Source: Tateyamaria sp. Alg231-49
GTDB lineage: Bacteria > Pseudomonadota > Alphaproteobacteria > Rhodobacterales > Rhodobacteraceae
NCBI RefSeq assembly: GCF_900143535.1
Contig: NZ_FRFA01000001.1
Span: 163,552-227,551 of the forward strand
Direction of reading: 5' to 3'
DNA length: 64,000 nucleotides
Shown: piece by piece, positions 54,954-63,250 of the stretch
How the letters are laid out: the number at the start of each line of letters is the position of its first letter
Numbering within the stretch: the first letter of the stretch is position 1
Position numbers and translations under genes: made by a program
Notes under the pieces: model-generated
Told to the model about the DNA's origin: nothing
The model's database searches: none
The model's input: the letters and a program-made list of their open reading frames with translations, nothing else

Positions 54954-56312
54954 TCAGACAGGCTGCTGCGACTGGTATTGATCCCGCAGATGAACTGCGG
55001 TCTGGTCGATGCTCGGATAGACGGTCGTGGCGTTGATATTGATCCGGTCAAGCTGAGCGAGGATGTCCGCCTTGTTCCGGATCGTGACCCGGCTGATCTC
55101 GATCCCGTCTTGGCCTGCATCAGGCAGCGCCGCCTCGTGCCCGAACAGCAGGAACGCGCCGGACTGCGATTTGATGCGCGTGTTGGTACGCTTCGCCTTC
55201 ACGCAGACGATGGACCCAAGATCGTCCGGGACGATCCGCCCCTCGAAAAAGCCCTTCTCTGACTTGATGTGGTGAAGCAGCTTCCCGACAACGTCGGTTT
55301 GATTGAAGATGTCCTGGTCGAGAGTGAGATCTATCTCGTTCTTCTGCCCATAGGTCAGGTTCGAGAGGTTCGAAAGACAACTGACGGTGTCGGAATCGTA
55401 ATATTTCACTCTGTCCGATGCGACCTGGAATACGATGACCTCACCGTCTATCTTGGGCTTGCTCGAGCAGGCGAAAAACAGTGCCACGAGCGGATTGCCG
55501 GAGATGTCGAGCAGACGCGTCGGCAGACCAAAGTGCTGCATTCGCACAAGGCGGTCAAAGCAATACTGATCACTCTGGAACTCATCGTGATGCGCGATCA
55601 GCAATTCCTTGCAAAGGCGGTCCTCCCTCGGCATGAATTGCCAGTCGCCATTATCCCATTGGCGCAGCAGGGACGGTGTAAGTTCATAATGGGCGTCGCT
55701 ATGGCCTCGGAAGAAGGTCTCGGTCGCCGCCTTTGCCGACGAGCGATAGAGCAGTCCAAGAAAGGACTCCACGCTGTCGGCGGCGCCAAGGATCTTCTTG
55801 TCGCGTGGCGGGGGCTGGATCTCTGAATCGATAGCGGCGGGCGTCTCTTGCTCGGTGACTAAGTCGGTCAATTCGGGCTTGAGAGCGGCCAGTCGGGCCA
55901 ACACCTCCCGCGCATCACCTTCACGGACTGCCCAGTGCGTGCGGTATAGCTGGAACCGATCCGCGCCGAAAATGGACCTGGCCGTTTCAATGTCATCAAA
56001 TGTCACCTCGCCAAAGTCGATCTGCGTCTCGAAGTTTGTGGCGACCTCTTTGCTCCCAGGTGTAAAGTCGGAGATCCGGCCATACTTGATGAGCATGGAG
56101 ACGGCGTCTCCCGTCAACTTTACCTCGCTGCACAGGAAGGTCGGCAAGGTCTCCAAAAAGGCTATCGCAGCGGAAGCGAGGCCTTCCAGCCGCTTCTCGG
56201 TGTCGGGCGGCGTATATTCGAACATGCGCCCCCGGAACATAGTGACGACATCGACGTTCCCCTCGATTTTTTCCCAATCACCAAATGAGATGTAGTTGAA
56301 GCTTTCCGCCAT
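54954..56312 (-). CDS. FRG-domain protein
   Basis: 452 aa. An N-terminal part of about 175 residues has no recognised family. The FRG domain follows: F-F-R-G-H-S-D at 200-206, P-S-L-L-R near 213, and Q-H-F-G-L-P-T-R-L-L-D near 259-269. Its third part is S-G-N-P-L-V-A-L-F-F-A-C. FRG proteins are frequent in defence and mobile regions, but their reaction is not known to me. It is convergent with the NYN gene and co-directional with the integrase 372 bp upstream. Confidence 0.8.
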   Translation of the reverse strand: MAESFNYISFGDWEKIEGNVDVVTMFRGRMFEYTPPDTEKRLEGLASAAIAFLETLPTFLCSEVKLTGDAVSMLIKYGRISDFTPGSKEVATNFETQIDFGEVTFDDIETARSIFGADRFQLYRTHWAVREGDAREVLARLAALKPELTDLVTEQETPAAIDSEIQPPPRDKKILGAADSVESFLGLLYRSSAKAATETFFRGHSDAHYELTPSLLRQWDNGDWQFMPREDRLCKELLIAHHDEFQSDQYCFDRLVRMQHFGLPTRLLDISGNPLVALFFACSSKPKIDGEVIVFQVASDRVKYYDSDTVSCLSNLSNLTYGQKNEIDLTLDQDIFNQTDVVGKLLHHIKSEKGFFEGRIVPDDLGSIVCVKAKRTNTRIKSQSGAFLLFGHEAALPDAGQDGIEISRVTIRNKADILAQLDRININATTVYPSIDQTAVHLRDQYQSQQPV

Positions 56313-56684
56313 TCGTCCAATTCCTTACGCCTACCGCGTCGTTTAACGCGACGCCTAACCGGACGGCATTTGCATCGACATCACACGTGTGACTCACGTT
56401 ACTGCGATCTTGGGATGAAAGAAATGTTGCTCATCCGCAAAGACGCGACAAATCTCCGCCTTGGCCATGGATGTGAAGTATTTGCTGCGCAATACATGAA
56501 AGTCGGCAATGCGTAAGCCGCAGCGCGGCGTCGAGGAGCGAGGCGGATGGCCGGTCTGGGCCGTTTGGGTTATCTGACTGAGAGTCCGGGAAGTCCCGCA
56601 ACTCTGTCTTTGGTGTAGACTGCGGCGAATGATTGCTTACGGGGCCATTTACATGTCCTGAACTTAAACAGACGGAATGCGATA
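56313..56684. other. Intergenic stretch between integrase and FRG gene
   Basis: No convincing ORF. A minus ORF at 56431-56715 has poor composition and overlaps the end of the integrase. The stretch probably holds the FRG gene promoter; nothing else was recognised. Confidence 0.35.
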
Positions 56685-57848
56685 TTATACTGCTGATGTC
56701 GCAAAATCGGCCCACTTGGACATGAGCACACGTCGCTTCTCGAACAGGTCGCCGCGTCGATAAGCGGCTTCCACGCGATTTGGGATTGAGTGGGCGAGAG
56801 CCATTTCCGCAACCGCGTGGGGCGTTTCAGTAGTTTCTGATACCCAATCTCGAAATGTCGACCTGAAACCGTGTGGAACCGCTGGGATGTTGAGGCGCTT
56901 TAGAACAGCTGCCAGTGTCATATCGCTTAGAGGGCGTCCTAGACGAGCGCTCGGAAATACCAACTCTTCGTCTTGGAACCTTTGTAGTGCTTTCAGGTGC
57001 GCGATCGCAGGATCTGAGAGAGGAACCCGATGCTCCAGATTTGCTTTCATTCGATCCGGGGGGATAGTCCATACATGAGATTTGAGGTCGAACTCCATCC
57101 AACGAGCCTTCCGGACTTCCCCCGAACGTGTCGCAGTCAAGATCGCGAACATCAAAGCCTGAGCGCCCATACCTTCCGCATCCGCGATCTGCCCAAAAAC
57201 TGATGGCAATTCCAAGAAAGGAAGCGCCTTAAAGTGCTTTTGACGATCTTTTTGCCTCGGAAGAGCTCGTTCGACCCCCTCCACGGGGTTTATGCCTTCG
57301 CAATATCCTGAGACACGCGCCCACTCGAAAACAGCTTTTAGCCTCTGGCGCACACGACGGGCAGTTTCAGGTGTCTCCAGCCAAATTGGTCTAAGCACCG
57401 AAAGGATATCCGCTTGGCTGATGTCGAAAATATCGCGGGAGCCGATCTTCGGAAACGCCGCGGTTTCAAGCGTTCGGATCCACTGAGCGGCATGCTTGGA
57501 ATTGCGGACATGCCCGTCGATCTGATCTTGCCAGACATGTCTCGCGGCTTGTTCAAAAGTCATCTTTGAGCGCTTCTTTTTGTCTCGCACCGCTGCTGGA
57601 TCACCGCCGCTTCTCGCGATCTCGCGCCATTCGGATGCAATAGCCCTTGCATCTGAAAGGGACACAAGAAGCGCTGACCCAATACCGAGTTCGCGGCGTT
57701 TTCCATGTACGGTCCCTCGCCATTGCCACCAGCGCGAGCCGTGCTCGCTGACGACGAGATAGAGGCCCATCCCGTCGGCGTACCGGCCAGGTTTTTTTTC
57801 ATTCTTGACCCTAAGTGCGGTAAGTTGATTGCGGACTTCGCGTGGCAC
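56685..57848 (-). CDS. Tyrosine integrase of the island (P4 type, DUF4102 N-terminus)
   Basis: 387 aa. The N-terminal DUF4102 arm-binding domain covers residues about 10-90 (A-D-G-M-G-L-Y-L-V-V, W-R-G-T-V-H-G-K-R-R-E-L-G-I-G). It is followed by a core-binding SAM-like domain and the catalytic domain with Arg241, H326-x-x-R329, His353 and Tyr363. All catalytic residues are present, so it may be active. It is oriented away from the nearby core site at 58013, with arm-type repeats at 57874 between, the usual arrangement. It should recombine at the 3' end of tRNA-Ser(GCT). Confidence 0.93.
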   Translation of the reverse strand: MPREVRNQLTALRVKNEKKPGRYADGMGLYLVVSEHGSRWWQWRGTVHGKRRELGIGSALLVSLSDARAIASEWREIARSGGDPAAVRDKKKRSKMTFEQAARHVWQDQIDGHVRNSKHAAQWIRTLETAAFPKIGSRDIFDISQADILSVLRPIWLETPETARRVRQRLKAVFEWARVSGYCEGINPVEGVERALPRQKDRQKHFKALPFLELPSVFGQIADAEGMGAQALMFAILTATRSGEVRKARWMEFDLKSHVWTIPPDRMKANLEHRVPLSDPAIAHLKALQRFQDEELVFPSARLGRPLSDMTLAAVLKRLNIPAVPHGFRSTFRDWVSETTETPHAVAEMALAHSIPNRVEAAYRRGDLFEKRRVLMSKWADFATSAV

Positions 57849-57873
57849 TAATAGCTCCTAGGTTTAACATTAA

Positions 57874-57896
57874 CCCACCATAAACACCCACCAATA
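57874..57896 (+). repeat. Integrase arm-type repeats, right end
   Basis: CCCACCATAAA (57874-57884) is followed 13 bp on by a partial copy CCCACCAATA (57887-57896). The full word matches the two copies at the left end of the island. They lie just upstream of the integrase start. Confidence 0.72.
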
Positions 57897-58012
57897 GGTT
57901 GGAAACCAGCAATATCAATTGAGTGCAATTGAAATCTGATTCTAACCTAAAGTTTTGATAATAATGAAATTATCAAAATAACTGGGAGTATATGAAACGC
58001 CAAAATGGCGGA

Positions 58013-58027
58013 CTTCGTCTCCGCCAC
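58013..58027. other. Attachment site, distal copy
   Basis: Exact 15-bp copy of the tRNA-Ser 3' end (CTTCGTCTCCGCCAC) 165 bp from the integrase start. It marks the right end of the island. Confidence 0.9.
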
Positions 58028-58076
58028 CCACACTCATTGCCTTTATTTCTATATAAATATAGGGTTCCGACCATAC

Positions 58077-58099
58077 ATTGGAACATATATTGGAACATA
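58077..58099 (+). repeat. Direct repeat before the second integrase
   Basis: ATTGGAACATA occurs at 58077-58087 and 58089-58099, 12 bp apart, just before the start of the truncated integrase. The spacing of about one helical turn suits arm-type or operator sites. Confidence 0.5.
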
Positions 58100-58103
58100 C
58101 GGC

Positions 58104-58985
58104 ATGGTCGAGCTACCTCACACCAGTTTGGTTCTGATTAAAAAGAAGTGGTACGTGAATTGTACGATACCCAAAGACTTGCGCCCTCTGTTCAAAGACA
58201 GGAAGCAGATCAGACGGTCCACTGGCACAGCCGATAAGTCCCGTGCGGAGCGACTGAAGCATTCCATTTCATCTGAGATTTACGAGGAACTGGCCAAGGC
58301 TAAACCTGACAGGACCAACGCCATCTTTGAAAGTCTTTGTAAGCTAGGTGTCGTACCTGAGGATATCGAAGGGTTCACCTCTCCAGACGAATTGACTGAA
58401 GACGATCTCAAGACGATGGAAATATTGGCAGAGGCCCCAAGGCATCCTGAACCTGCTTTGCCTGAAGAGATGGCTATGGAAGCCAGTGGCATTGAGAGAG
58501 GCCGTGTAGCGGCCCATGAGGCCATCCAAGAACTGCGTAGGCTCGTGACGCCTAAACCGTCCCACAGTGGCTCAGTGGTCCTCTCTGTCACTCAGAGAGA
58601 GTACTTGGACAGCAAGCCATACGGGCCAGCCAAGACGATCAGGGATGCTGAATTATCGATTGGTGAATTCCAAGCATTTGCAGGAGACATTCCGCTGTCT
58701 GATGTCACGGCTGTCATGATCCATAGCTACGCTGAAAAGCTTGGGGGGACCAAAAGCAGGGAGACCATCGCCAAGAAGATTGGATACGTTAAGAGAATGT
58801 ACGATTGGGCGGTCAGGAAAGGTTACGTTGAAGCCAATGTCTTTATGACAATCACCCTAGATAAGAAACTTGGGACAGCACGGGCCAGCTATCAGCCATT
58901 CAGCCACGATGAATTGACTAAGATATTCGGACTTGAAATGCCTGAACACCTGAAGACACTACTGTCAATTCTTGTCACTACAGGT
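58104..58985 (+). pseudogene. Second tyrosine integrase, truncated before the catalytic domain
   Basis: From ATG 58104 the protein has a DUF6538-like start (L-I-K-K-K-W-Y-V-N-C-T-I-P-K-D-L-R) and a linker. The core-binding domain follows (residues about 185-270, with R-M-Y-D-W-A-V-R-K-G-Y). It stops at L-L-S-I-L-V-T-T-G, just before the first catalytic Arg box. The remaining 28 codons of the open frame are antisense to an IS3 orfB fragment. It directly follows the right attachment site of the island, as if a second element had used the same tRNA-Ser target. Confidence 0.8.
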
Positions 58986-58987
58986 AC

Positions 58988-59103
58988 CAGCGGTAGAATG
59001 TGGTGCGGGGGATGCCGAGCTTGGCCAACGTCAGACGCGCTGACAAATGCGATCCTTCAACCAGTCTGATGATCTCCAACTTCTCAGATGCAGCATACCT
59101 CAT
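58988..59103 (-). pseudogene. IS3-family orfB fragment
   Basis: On the minus strand the frame reads R-Y-A-A-S-E-K-L-E-I-I-R-L-V-E then L-A-K-L-G-I-P-R-T-T-F-Y-R-W-Y and then breaks off. This is the N-terminal helix-turn-helix part of an IS3-type OrfB. The DDE catalytic part is missing; its place is taken by the truncated integrase. Confidence 0.75.
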
Positions 59104-59474
59104 TCGTGGTCGCCCCCATCTCCCAGCATGCTTTTTTTGAGCAAGCGGAGTTCCAGCGTTTGCTCAGCAACCACTTCCTTCAGATCGCGGGCTTCACGGC
59201 GGAGATCCTTAACCTCGTCAGTGTTCGCAGCGCGGGCTGTGTCGCCTGCCAGCCGCTTCTTGCCCGCTTCCATGAAGTCCTTGGACCATTTGTAATAGAT
59301 GCCTTGAGAGATACCCTCACGACGACACAGCTCAGCTATGCTGTCCTCGCCCCTCAGACCGTCCAGGACGATCCTGATCTTCTCTTCGGACGAGTAATGC
59401 TTGCGGGTCGCTCGTTTGATGTCTTTGACGATCTTCTCGCCTGAGCTTTTGCGTGTTCCATTGGTCTGTCTCAT
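59100..59474 (-). CDS. IS3-family transposase OrfA
   Basis: 124 aa from ATG 59474. It has the HTH_Tnp_1 domain (R-K-H-Y-S-S-E-E-K-I-R-I-V-L-D-G-L-R-G-E then E-L-C-R-R-E-G-I-S-Q-G-I-Y-Y-K-W-S). A leucine-rich coiled coil ends L-R-L-L-K-K-S-M. In intact elements OrfB is joined by a -1 frameshift; here only its first 40 codons remain, so the element is inactive. The upstream end of the IS lies near 59550, inside the Lgt-like gene. Confidence 0.88.
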   Translation of the reverse strand: MRQTNGTRKSSGEKIVKDIKRATRKHYSSEEKIRIVLDGLRGEDSIAELCRREGISQGIYYKWSKDFMEAGKKRLAGDTARAANTDEVKDLRREARDLKEVVAEQTLELRLLKKSMLGDGGDHE

Positions 59475-59528
59475 CTTCCACTCCTCGGTGGTTACGATGA
59501 GCCAAGAACACTCTCTTAGCAATTTGCC

Positions 59529-60179
59529 CTATTTGGACCCATAAGCGCTGACGTCAGACACGTAGGGCTTCAAGAACTCCCAGATGAACCTCTGAGCTGC
59601 ATAGAACCCGACCATCATGTAGAACCCGTTTCGCAAGAGAATGGGCGAGCGAACTGCTAGGGCAAGCCCCGTGCCGGTCAGGAAAAGGGCCATCGCAATT
59701 GATTCATAGAGCTGCACTGGATGGCGCAAAACGCCATCGCCAAAATCCCATCCCCATGCAAGACCTGTTGGGATGCCGTATGTCTGATCTTCAAGCCCAG
59801 ACAGAAGGCAGCCAATACGACCAACGACGACCGTTGTAGTGAAGCCGGCAACAAAGACCACACCGGTGCTGCCCACGATCCCGCGAGACTTTTTGTAGAC
59901 CTCGATCATCAAGGTCGCCCCCGCAAGGGCTCCGACGATGCTCCGACCCACGCCGGGGATTCCAGACACGATGAGGTTCGCGCTTCCAAGACCATATCCG
60001 CCGATAACCGCGCCCGCTATCAGCGCAACACCGTAGCCTGTGTTCAGGTTGCCCAGCGCCATGGGGCTCGCCTCGCGAAGGCGCAAATTGTGGGCCAAAT
60101 AGGTCGCCAGAAGAGAAAGCGACGCTGCAAGCAAGTCGAAGACTGTGTGGATATTGATGACACTCATGCCGAAAGACAT
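59529..60179 (-). pseudogene. Prolipoprotein diacylglyceryl transferase-like membrane protein, 3' end cut by IS3
   Basis: 216 codons with about five membrane segments. The Lgt-like core is V-G-R-I-G-C-L-L-S-G-L-E-D-Q-T-Y-G-I-P-T followed by R-H-P-V-Q-L-Y-E-S. The usual Asn of G-R-I-G-N-F is Cys here. The last conserved part is F-L-K-P-Y. After it the sequence V-S-D-V-S-A-Y-G-S-K and stop comes from the IS end. It is an accessory paralogue in mobile DNA, not the housekeeping lgt. Confidence 0.7.
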
Positions 60180-60257
60180 TCACCCAACCGAAAGGGTGTC
60201 AACTGTTCTGTAGGTCTTGTCGCCAACTCGACACTGGCAGGTCAAATCCTTGGCGTT

Positions 60258-60355
60258 GGGAATGGCTTCCCGAAAGCGGACATTCCAATCTAGCGTCCGC
60301 ATGTCGGCTTGGGGCTCAGAGCAGACGTTCGCTGCGCTTTGTACGAACGACTGCT
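60258..60355. repeat. Possible dispersed intergenic repeat
   Basis: The segment contains GCGGACATTC, GTCCGCATGTCGGC and GAGCAGACGTTCGCTGCG. These words are familiar to me from repeated intergenic sequences in alphaproteobacteria. It is translated in a 67-codon minus ORF (60180-60383) that I regard as spurious. The family cannot be confirmed from one copy. Confidence 0.4.
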
Positions 60356-60382
60356 GTGCGGGACAAAGCCGCGATAGTCCCA

Positions 60383-60865
60383 TCAGCCGCCAGCCGCCTC
60401 AGGCAACACGAAGGCCAAGCAATTATCGCGCGCTTCATCCGTACTGACAAACTCCTGCAGTGCCAACGACGTGGTCACGGCAAAGTCGCGTGCTGGACCA
60501 AAGACGCCTTTGCCCTCAAATCCGCAGCGGGCGCAGCGGAACTTCACGCCCACAGTCGTGCCATTGTGCTGCACACCGCCCTTCGCCACCCACCAGACGG
60601 GCACGCGCTCACACCCCGGCAGGGGCACATCCTGATGCGTTTGGGCATTGTGAATAAGTTTCAGGTTGGGAGAGATTGGAGCGTCGGACACAGGGATACC
60701 TTTCTGAACAGGGACACCCCTATGCCATCGGTCAGGGGTGAGGTTCAAGTCGGCAGCATTGCTCTGCAGCCCGAAAGGCTCGGGGAAAAGTGACGCGTTC
60801 GTCTTTTGTACCGACGTTCTCGTCTTCCTGATTTTCAACCTGACCCGACAACCACTCCCCCCCAT
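60383..60865 (-). CDS. Hypothetical protein with a zinc-ribbon-like C-x-x-C
   Basis: 160 codons. The C-terminal half reads as real coding sequence, with K-F-R-C-A-R-C-G-F-E-G-K-G and then a helical stretch. A second Cys pair to complete a zinc site is not visible. The N-terminal 70 codons are less convincing, and the first 10 overlap the third integrase, so the true start may be an internal GTG. No function is recognised. Confidence 0.4.
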   Translation of the reverse strand: MGGSGCRVRLKIRKTRTSVQKTNASLFPEPFGLQSNAADLNLTPDRWHRGVPVQKGIPVSDAPISPNLKLIHNAQTHQDVPLPGCERVPVWWVAKGGVQHNGTTVGVKFRCARCGFEGKGVFGPARDFAVTTSLALQEFVSTDEARDNCLAFVLPEAAGG

Positions 60866-61873
60866 GCTTTGAGCGCCGCGCGGCGTTCGTCCTGATACAA
60901 CGCCCCGTGCATGTAGTGCTGGTCAGCCATCGACCCGATGGCATGCGCGAGGCAGGCCGACACGACATGCGGCGGCGTGCCCATTTGCGCCATGCGTGAC
61001 GCAGCGGTGCGTCGCAGGTCATGCAGCGTCCAGCCCGCACGCACCCGCTGGCTCAGGTAGCTTTCAACGGTCTTGGGTCTCACGTTGAACAGCAGGTCGT
61101 CATTTGACGGAGTGACCTGCGCCTTGGCGAAGTCCGACAGCCAGACCTCCCAGCCCCGACCCGCCTTCATCGTTTCGGGCGGGAAATGCAGCCATCCCCC
61201 ATCAACCCTAGAGCGCCGCGCCTGTGCCACTTCGCCACGACGACAGTGGGTGGGCAAGGCAGAACAGAGCAAAGCGCCCGTGTGCCCCCGCTGGCCCGTC
61301 CTGCTGGGCCATCTCCTTCAGAGCGTCAATTTCGCCATCGGACAAAACGCGGGTTCGCTTCTTGGGCTTACCAGCGGTCACGCACATGGGCACGCCGTAG
61401 AGTGGAGAGACTTCAATCAGGCCGAGGCCGACGGCGTAGTTCAGGATTGACCGAAGCTGGGACGTGGCACGGATGGCGCGGGCCGGGGCACGGGCGCGCA
61501 GGGCACGCAGGAGCGCCACCAGTTCCGCCCGCTTGAGGCTGTCCACCCGCCGCCGTTCCAGAGAGGCCCAGAGGGGCCGCAGGTTGGCCGCGTTTTCGGG
61601 CCGCTTGTGAACCGGGGCGACTTGGTCGGCAAACCACTGGTCCCAAAGCGCGCCGAACTGGTGCGGGGCAGAGGTCGCCGCGTCCGCAAGGCTGCGGGCT
61701 TCGGCAAGGCTGACTTCAGGATAGATGCCGAGCCCACGGGTGCGGCCCGCCTTACGCGCGATCCAGTTCTTACGGCCCGAGGGTTCGATGCGGATGGAGA
61801 GGCCATCGCCCACGGCGACCACGCGACGTGCGTCGGTCGGTTTCAGGCGTTTGATTTGCAGGTCTGTGAGCAT
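60835..61873 (-). pseudogene. Third tyrosine integrase, frameshifted
   Basis: The N-terminal frame from ATG 61873 gives a DUF4102-like start (L-T-D-L-Q-I-K-R-L-K-P) and a core-binding domain, then ends at a stop near 61208. The catalytic part continues in another frame from about 61270 to 60835. It has T-H-C-R-R-G-E-V-A-Q-A-R (box I Arg), L-H-D-L-R-R-T-A-A-S-R-M-A-Q-M-G (His-x-x-Arg) and the Tyr in D-Q-H-Y-M-H. The frame break lies at about 61230-61290. All catalytic residues survive, so the mutation may be recent. Confidence 0.8.
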
Positions 61874-62267
61874 TGGGGTGTTTCCTTTCTGACTGGTCTT
61901 GGTAGCAAAAAGGGCGTGCTACCGAGGCAGGTCAAGGGCGGCTGGCGGTGAACAGCTATGAACACGCCCCAGAAGGAAAATCAACAAGATCAGGTGGTTA
62001 CTGTACAACCATGAACAGCCGTGAACAAATTAGATGTCTTCGTAGTAGACGGTCAGCAGAAAGCGGTGCGGGGTCATTTCGGTCCTTCTTGGGCGGTTGG
62101 CATGGCGCCCTGCGATGGTGTTGCAACGCCAAAACCATCCATAAAAGGCATCAGTCTGTTTCGAAACCCATTTTCCGCGGACTTCTTAATCGCCCCACCA
62201 CAGCGGATTAACAGGTTTGTCATTGTGTTAACGGGCTAAGCGCATGGATTAGACATGGCAACAGGCA
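61874..62267. other. Region between integrase remnant and cytochrome genes
   Basis: 394 bp without a convincing gene. It holds the paired repeats at 61949-62027. At 62170-62195 there is a stretch sharing GCGGACTTC with the flank of the island attachment site, too short to interpret. The mobile-to-backbone boundary lies somewhere here. Confidence 0.4.
61949..62027 (+). repeat. Paired direct repeats before the third integrase
   Basis: TGAACAGCTATGAACA (61949-61964) and TGAACAGCCGTGAACA (62012-62027) are each made of two TGAACA words 10 bp apart. The two composite sites are 63 bp apart, six helical turns. Placed 76-154 bp upstream of the integrase start, they may be its arm-type sites or operator. 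Confidence 0.6.
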
Positions 62268-62705
62268 TCACTCTCGATACAAACTGTGGCACGCTTTGCA
62301 AGACTGGCCGAGAGGGCGCATACCCGCACGCACATCCTCCAAAGTGCTGATCTTTTCCGACCATTCGTTCGCGAACGCCTCTAAATCCTGTGCCTTAGCC
62401 GTGAAATCGTCGAAGTTTTCCCAGATGGCGGGCAAAGCCTCTGACTTCGGATCGGTCTCTTGCGCGGTGAACAGATCGACTGACTCGGCTGAGTGGCGGG
62501 CGATTGCACGTGCGGCCATCTTTGCCGATGCGGCATCAAAGGCAACCTGCCCTTTGGCCATCGTGCCCAGCACCTCTACATTGTCGGAAATAGCGCTCAT
62601 CCCATTCATGCGGGCCATCACGGCAGGGTTCTTTACCCCAGTGTGGGCCAGTGCCGCAGTGGCACCGAGGGCCAAAGTGGCTGCCATAAAATATCTGAAT
62701 TCCAA
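62268..62705 (-). CDS. Cytochrome c'
   Basis: 145 aa with a signal peptide cut after A-A-L-A-H near residue 20. It has a four-helix-bundle body and the heme site C136-K-A-C139-H140 close to the C-terminus, the hallmark of cytochrome c'. It is periplasmic. These proteins bind NO or CO and can protect against nitrosative stress. It lies 33 bp downstream of a class I cytochrome c gene on the same strand and is probably cotranscribed with it. Confidence 0.93.
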   Translation of the reverse strand: MEFRYFMAATLALGATAALAHTGVKNPAVMARMNGMSAISDNVEVLGTMAKGQVAFDAASAKMAARAIARHSAESVDLFTAQETDPKSEALPAIWENFDDFTAKAQDLEAFANEWSEKISTLEDVRAGMRPLGQSCKACHSLYRE

Positions 62706-62738
62706 TTGTCTCTCCTTTTCGCAAAGCGCGTCCTACAA

Positions 62739-63161
62739 TCAGTTGATCCCGTTGGCGCGCTGAACCTCGCGGATGTAAGCAACAAGCATCTCTACATCCG
62801 CCCGTGTCAATCCTGGGACCGGGGGCATATCACCGAAGGGCCAATGGTGCCCGCGAACGCCTATCGATACGGCACGCTGAAACGCTTCGTCTCCGTGATG
62901 CGAGGGCTCATAGATTTTGTGGATAAGCGGTGGCGCAACTCCGGCCTGACCGGCTCCATCGTTGCCATGACAAACAATACATTTGGCCTCGAATGTGGCT
63001 TTGCCCATCTTTGCTCGATCCGACAGCTCATCCGGCAAAACAACCGCTGCAAGGGCTGTATTTTCCGAAGGCGAAGACATGTCCACCTCTGCGGGCCACA
63101 TGAGATATCCGGCTATCAAAACCGCAATCACCGAAACCCCGATTGCCCAAACCTTCATCAC
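62739..63161 (-). CDS. Class I cytochrome c, membrane-anchored
   Basis: 140 aa. An uncleaved N-terminal membrane anchor or signal covers residues about 5-22. The heme site is C61-I-V-C64-H65, and the axial Met is Met112 in G-D-M-P-P-V-P-G-L. It is a small periplasmic electron carrier. Pairing with cytochrome c' suggests a shared electron-transfer or stress function. A second start at M2 is equally possible. Confidence 0.9.
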   Translation of the reverse strand: MMKVWAIGVSVIAVLIAGYLMWPAEVDMSSPSENTALAAVVLPDELSDRAKMGKATFEAKCIVCHGNDGAGQAGVAPPLIHKIYEPSHHGDEAFQRAVSIGVRGHHWPFGDMPPVPGLTRADVEMLVAYIREVQRANGIN

Positions 63162-63250
63162 AACCTCCCGACCTCAGACTTTGGTACGGGTTCCGCCAAC
63201 TGGAAGGTCAAGATGAATATCGAAGGTGCGCTAACAGTTTGAACGATTTG

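Larger units (their letters stand above)
36939..58027. mobile_element. 21-kb integrated genomic island in tRNA-Ser(GCT)
   Basis: The island is bounded by 15-bp direct repeats of the tRNA-Ser 3' end (36939-36953 and 58013-58027). A tyrosine integrase lies at the far end, and matching CCCACCATAAA arm-type repeats are inside both ends. The cargo is a helicase-helicase-methyltransferase-HNH operon, decayed replication genes of a satellite-like element, an AlpA regulator, and NYN- and FRG-domain genes. A fragment of a tRNA-Asn gene near the left end shows the island is composite. Confidence 0.92.

Noticed and set aside
58005-58103. N-terminal extension of the second integrase starting in the attachment site
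   Set aside because: The extension is low in protein-like features and runs through the repeats at 58077-58099. The family begins at the L-I-K-K-K-W-Y segment, so ATG 58104 is preferred.
60180-60383. 67-codon minus ORF upstream of the Lgt-like gene
   Set aside because: Its sequence is of the kind read from dispersed intergenic repeats, with no domain, despite the neat spacing.
62170-62195. Possible third attachment site sharing GCGGACTTC with 58008-58016
   Set aside because: Only nine bases match and they lie mostly outside the 15-bp core, so this cannot be told from chance.
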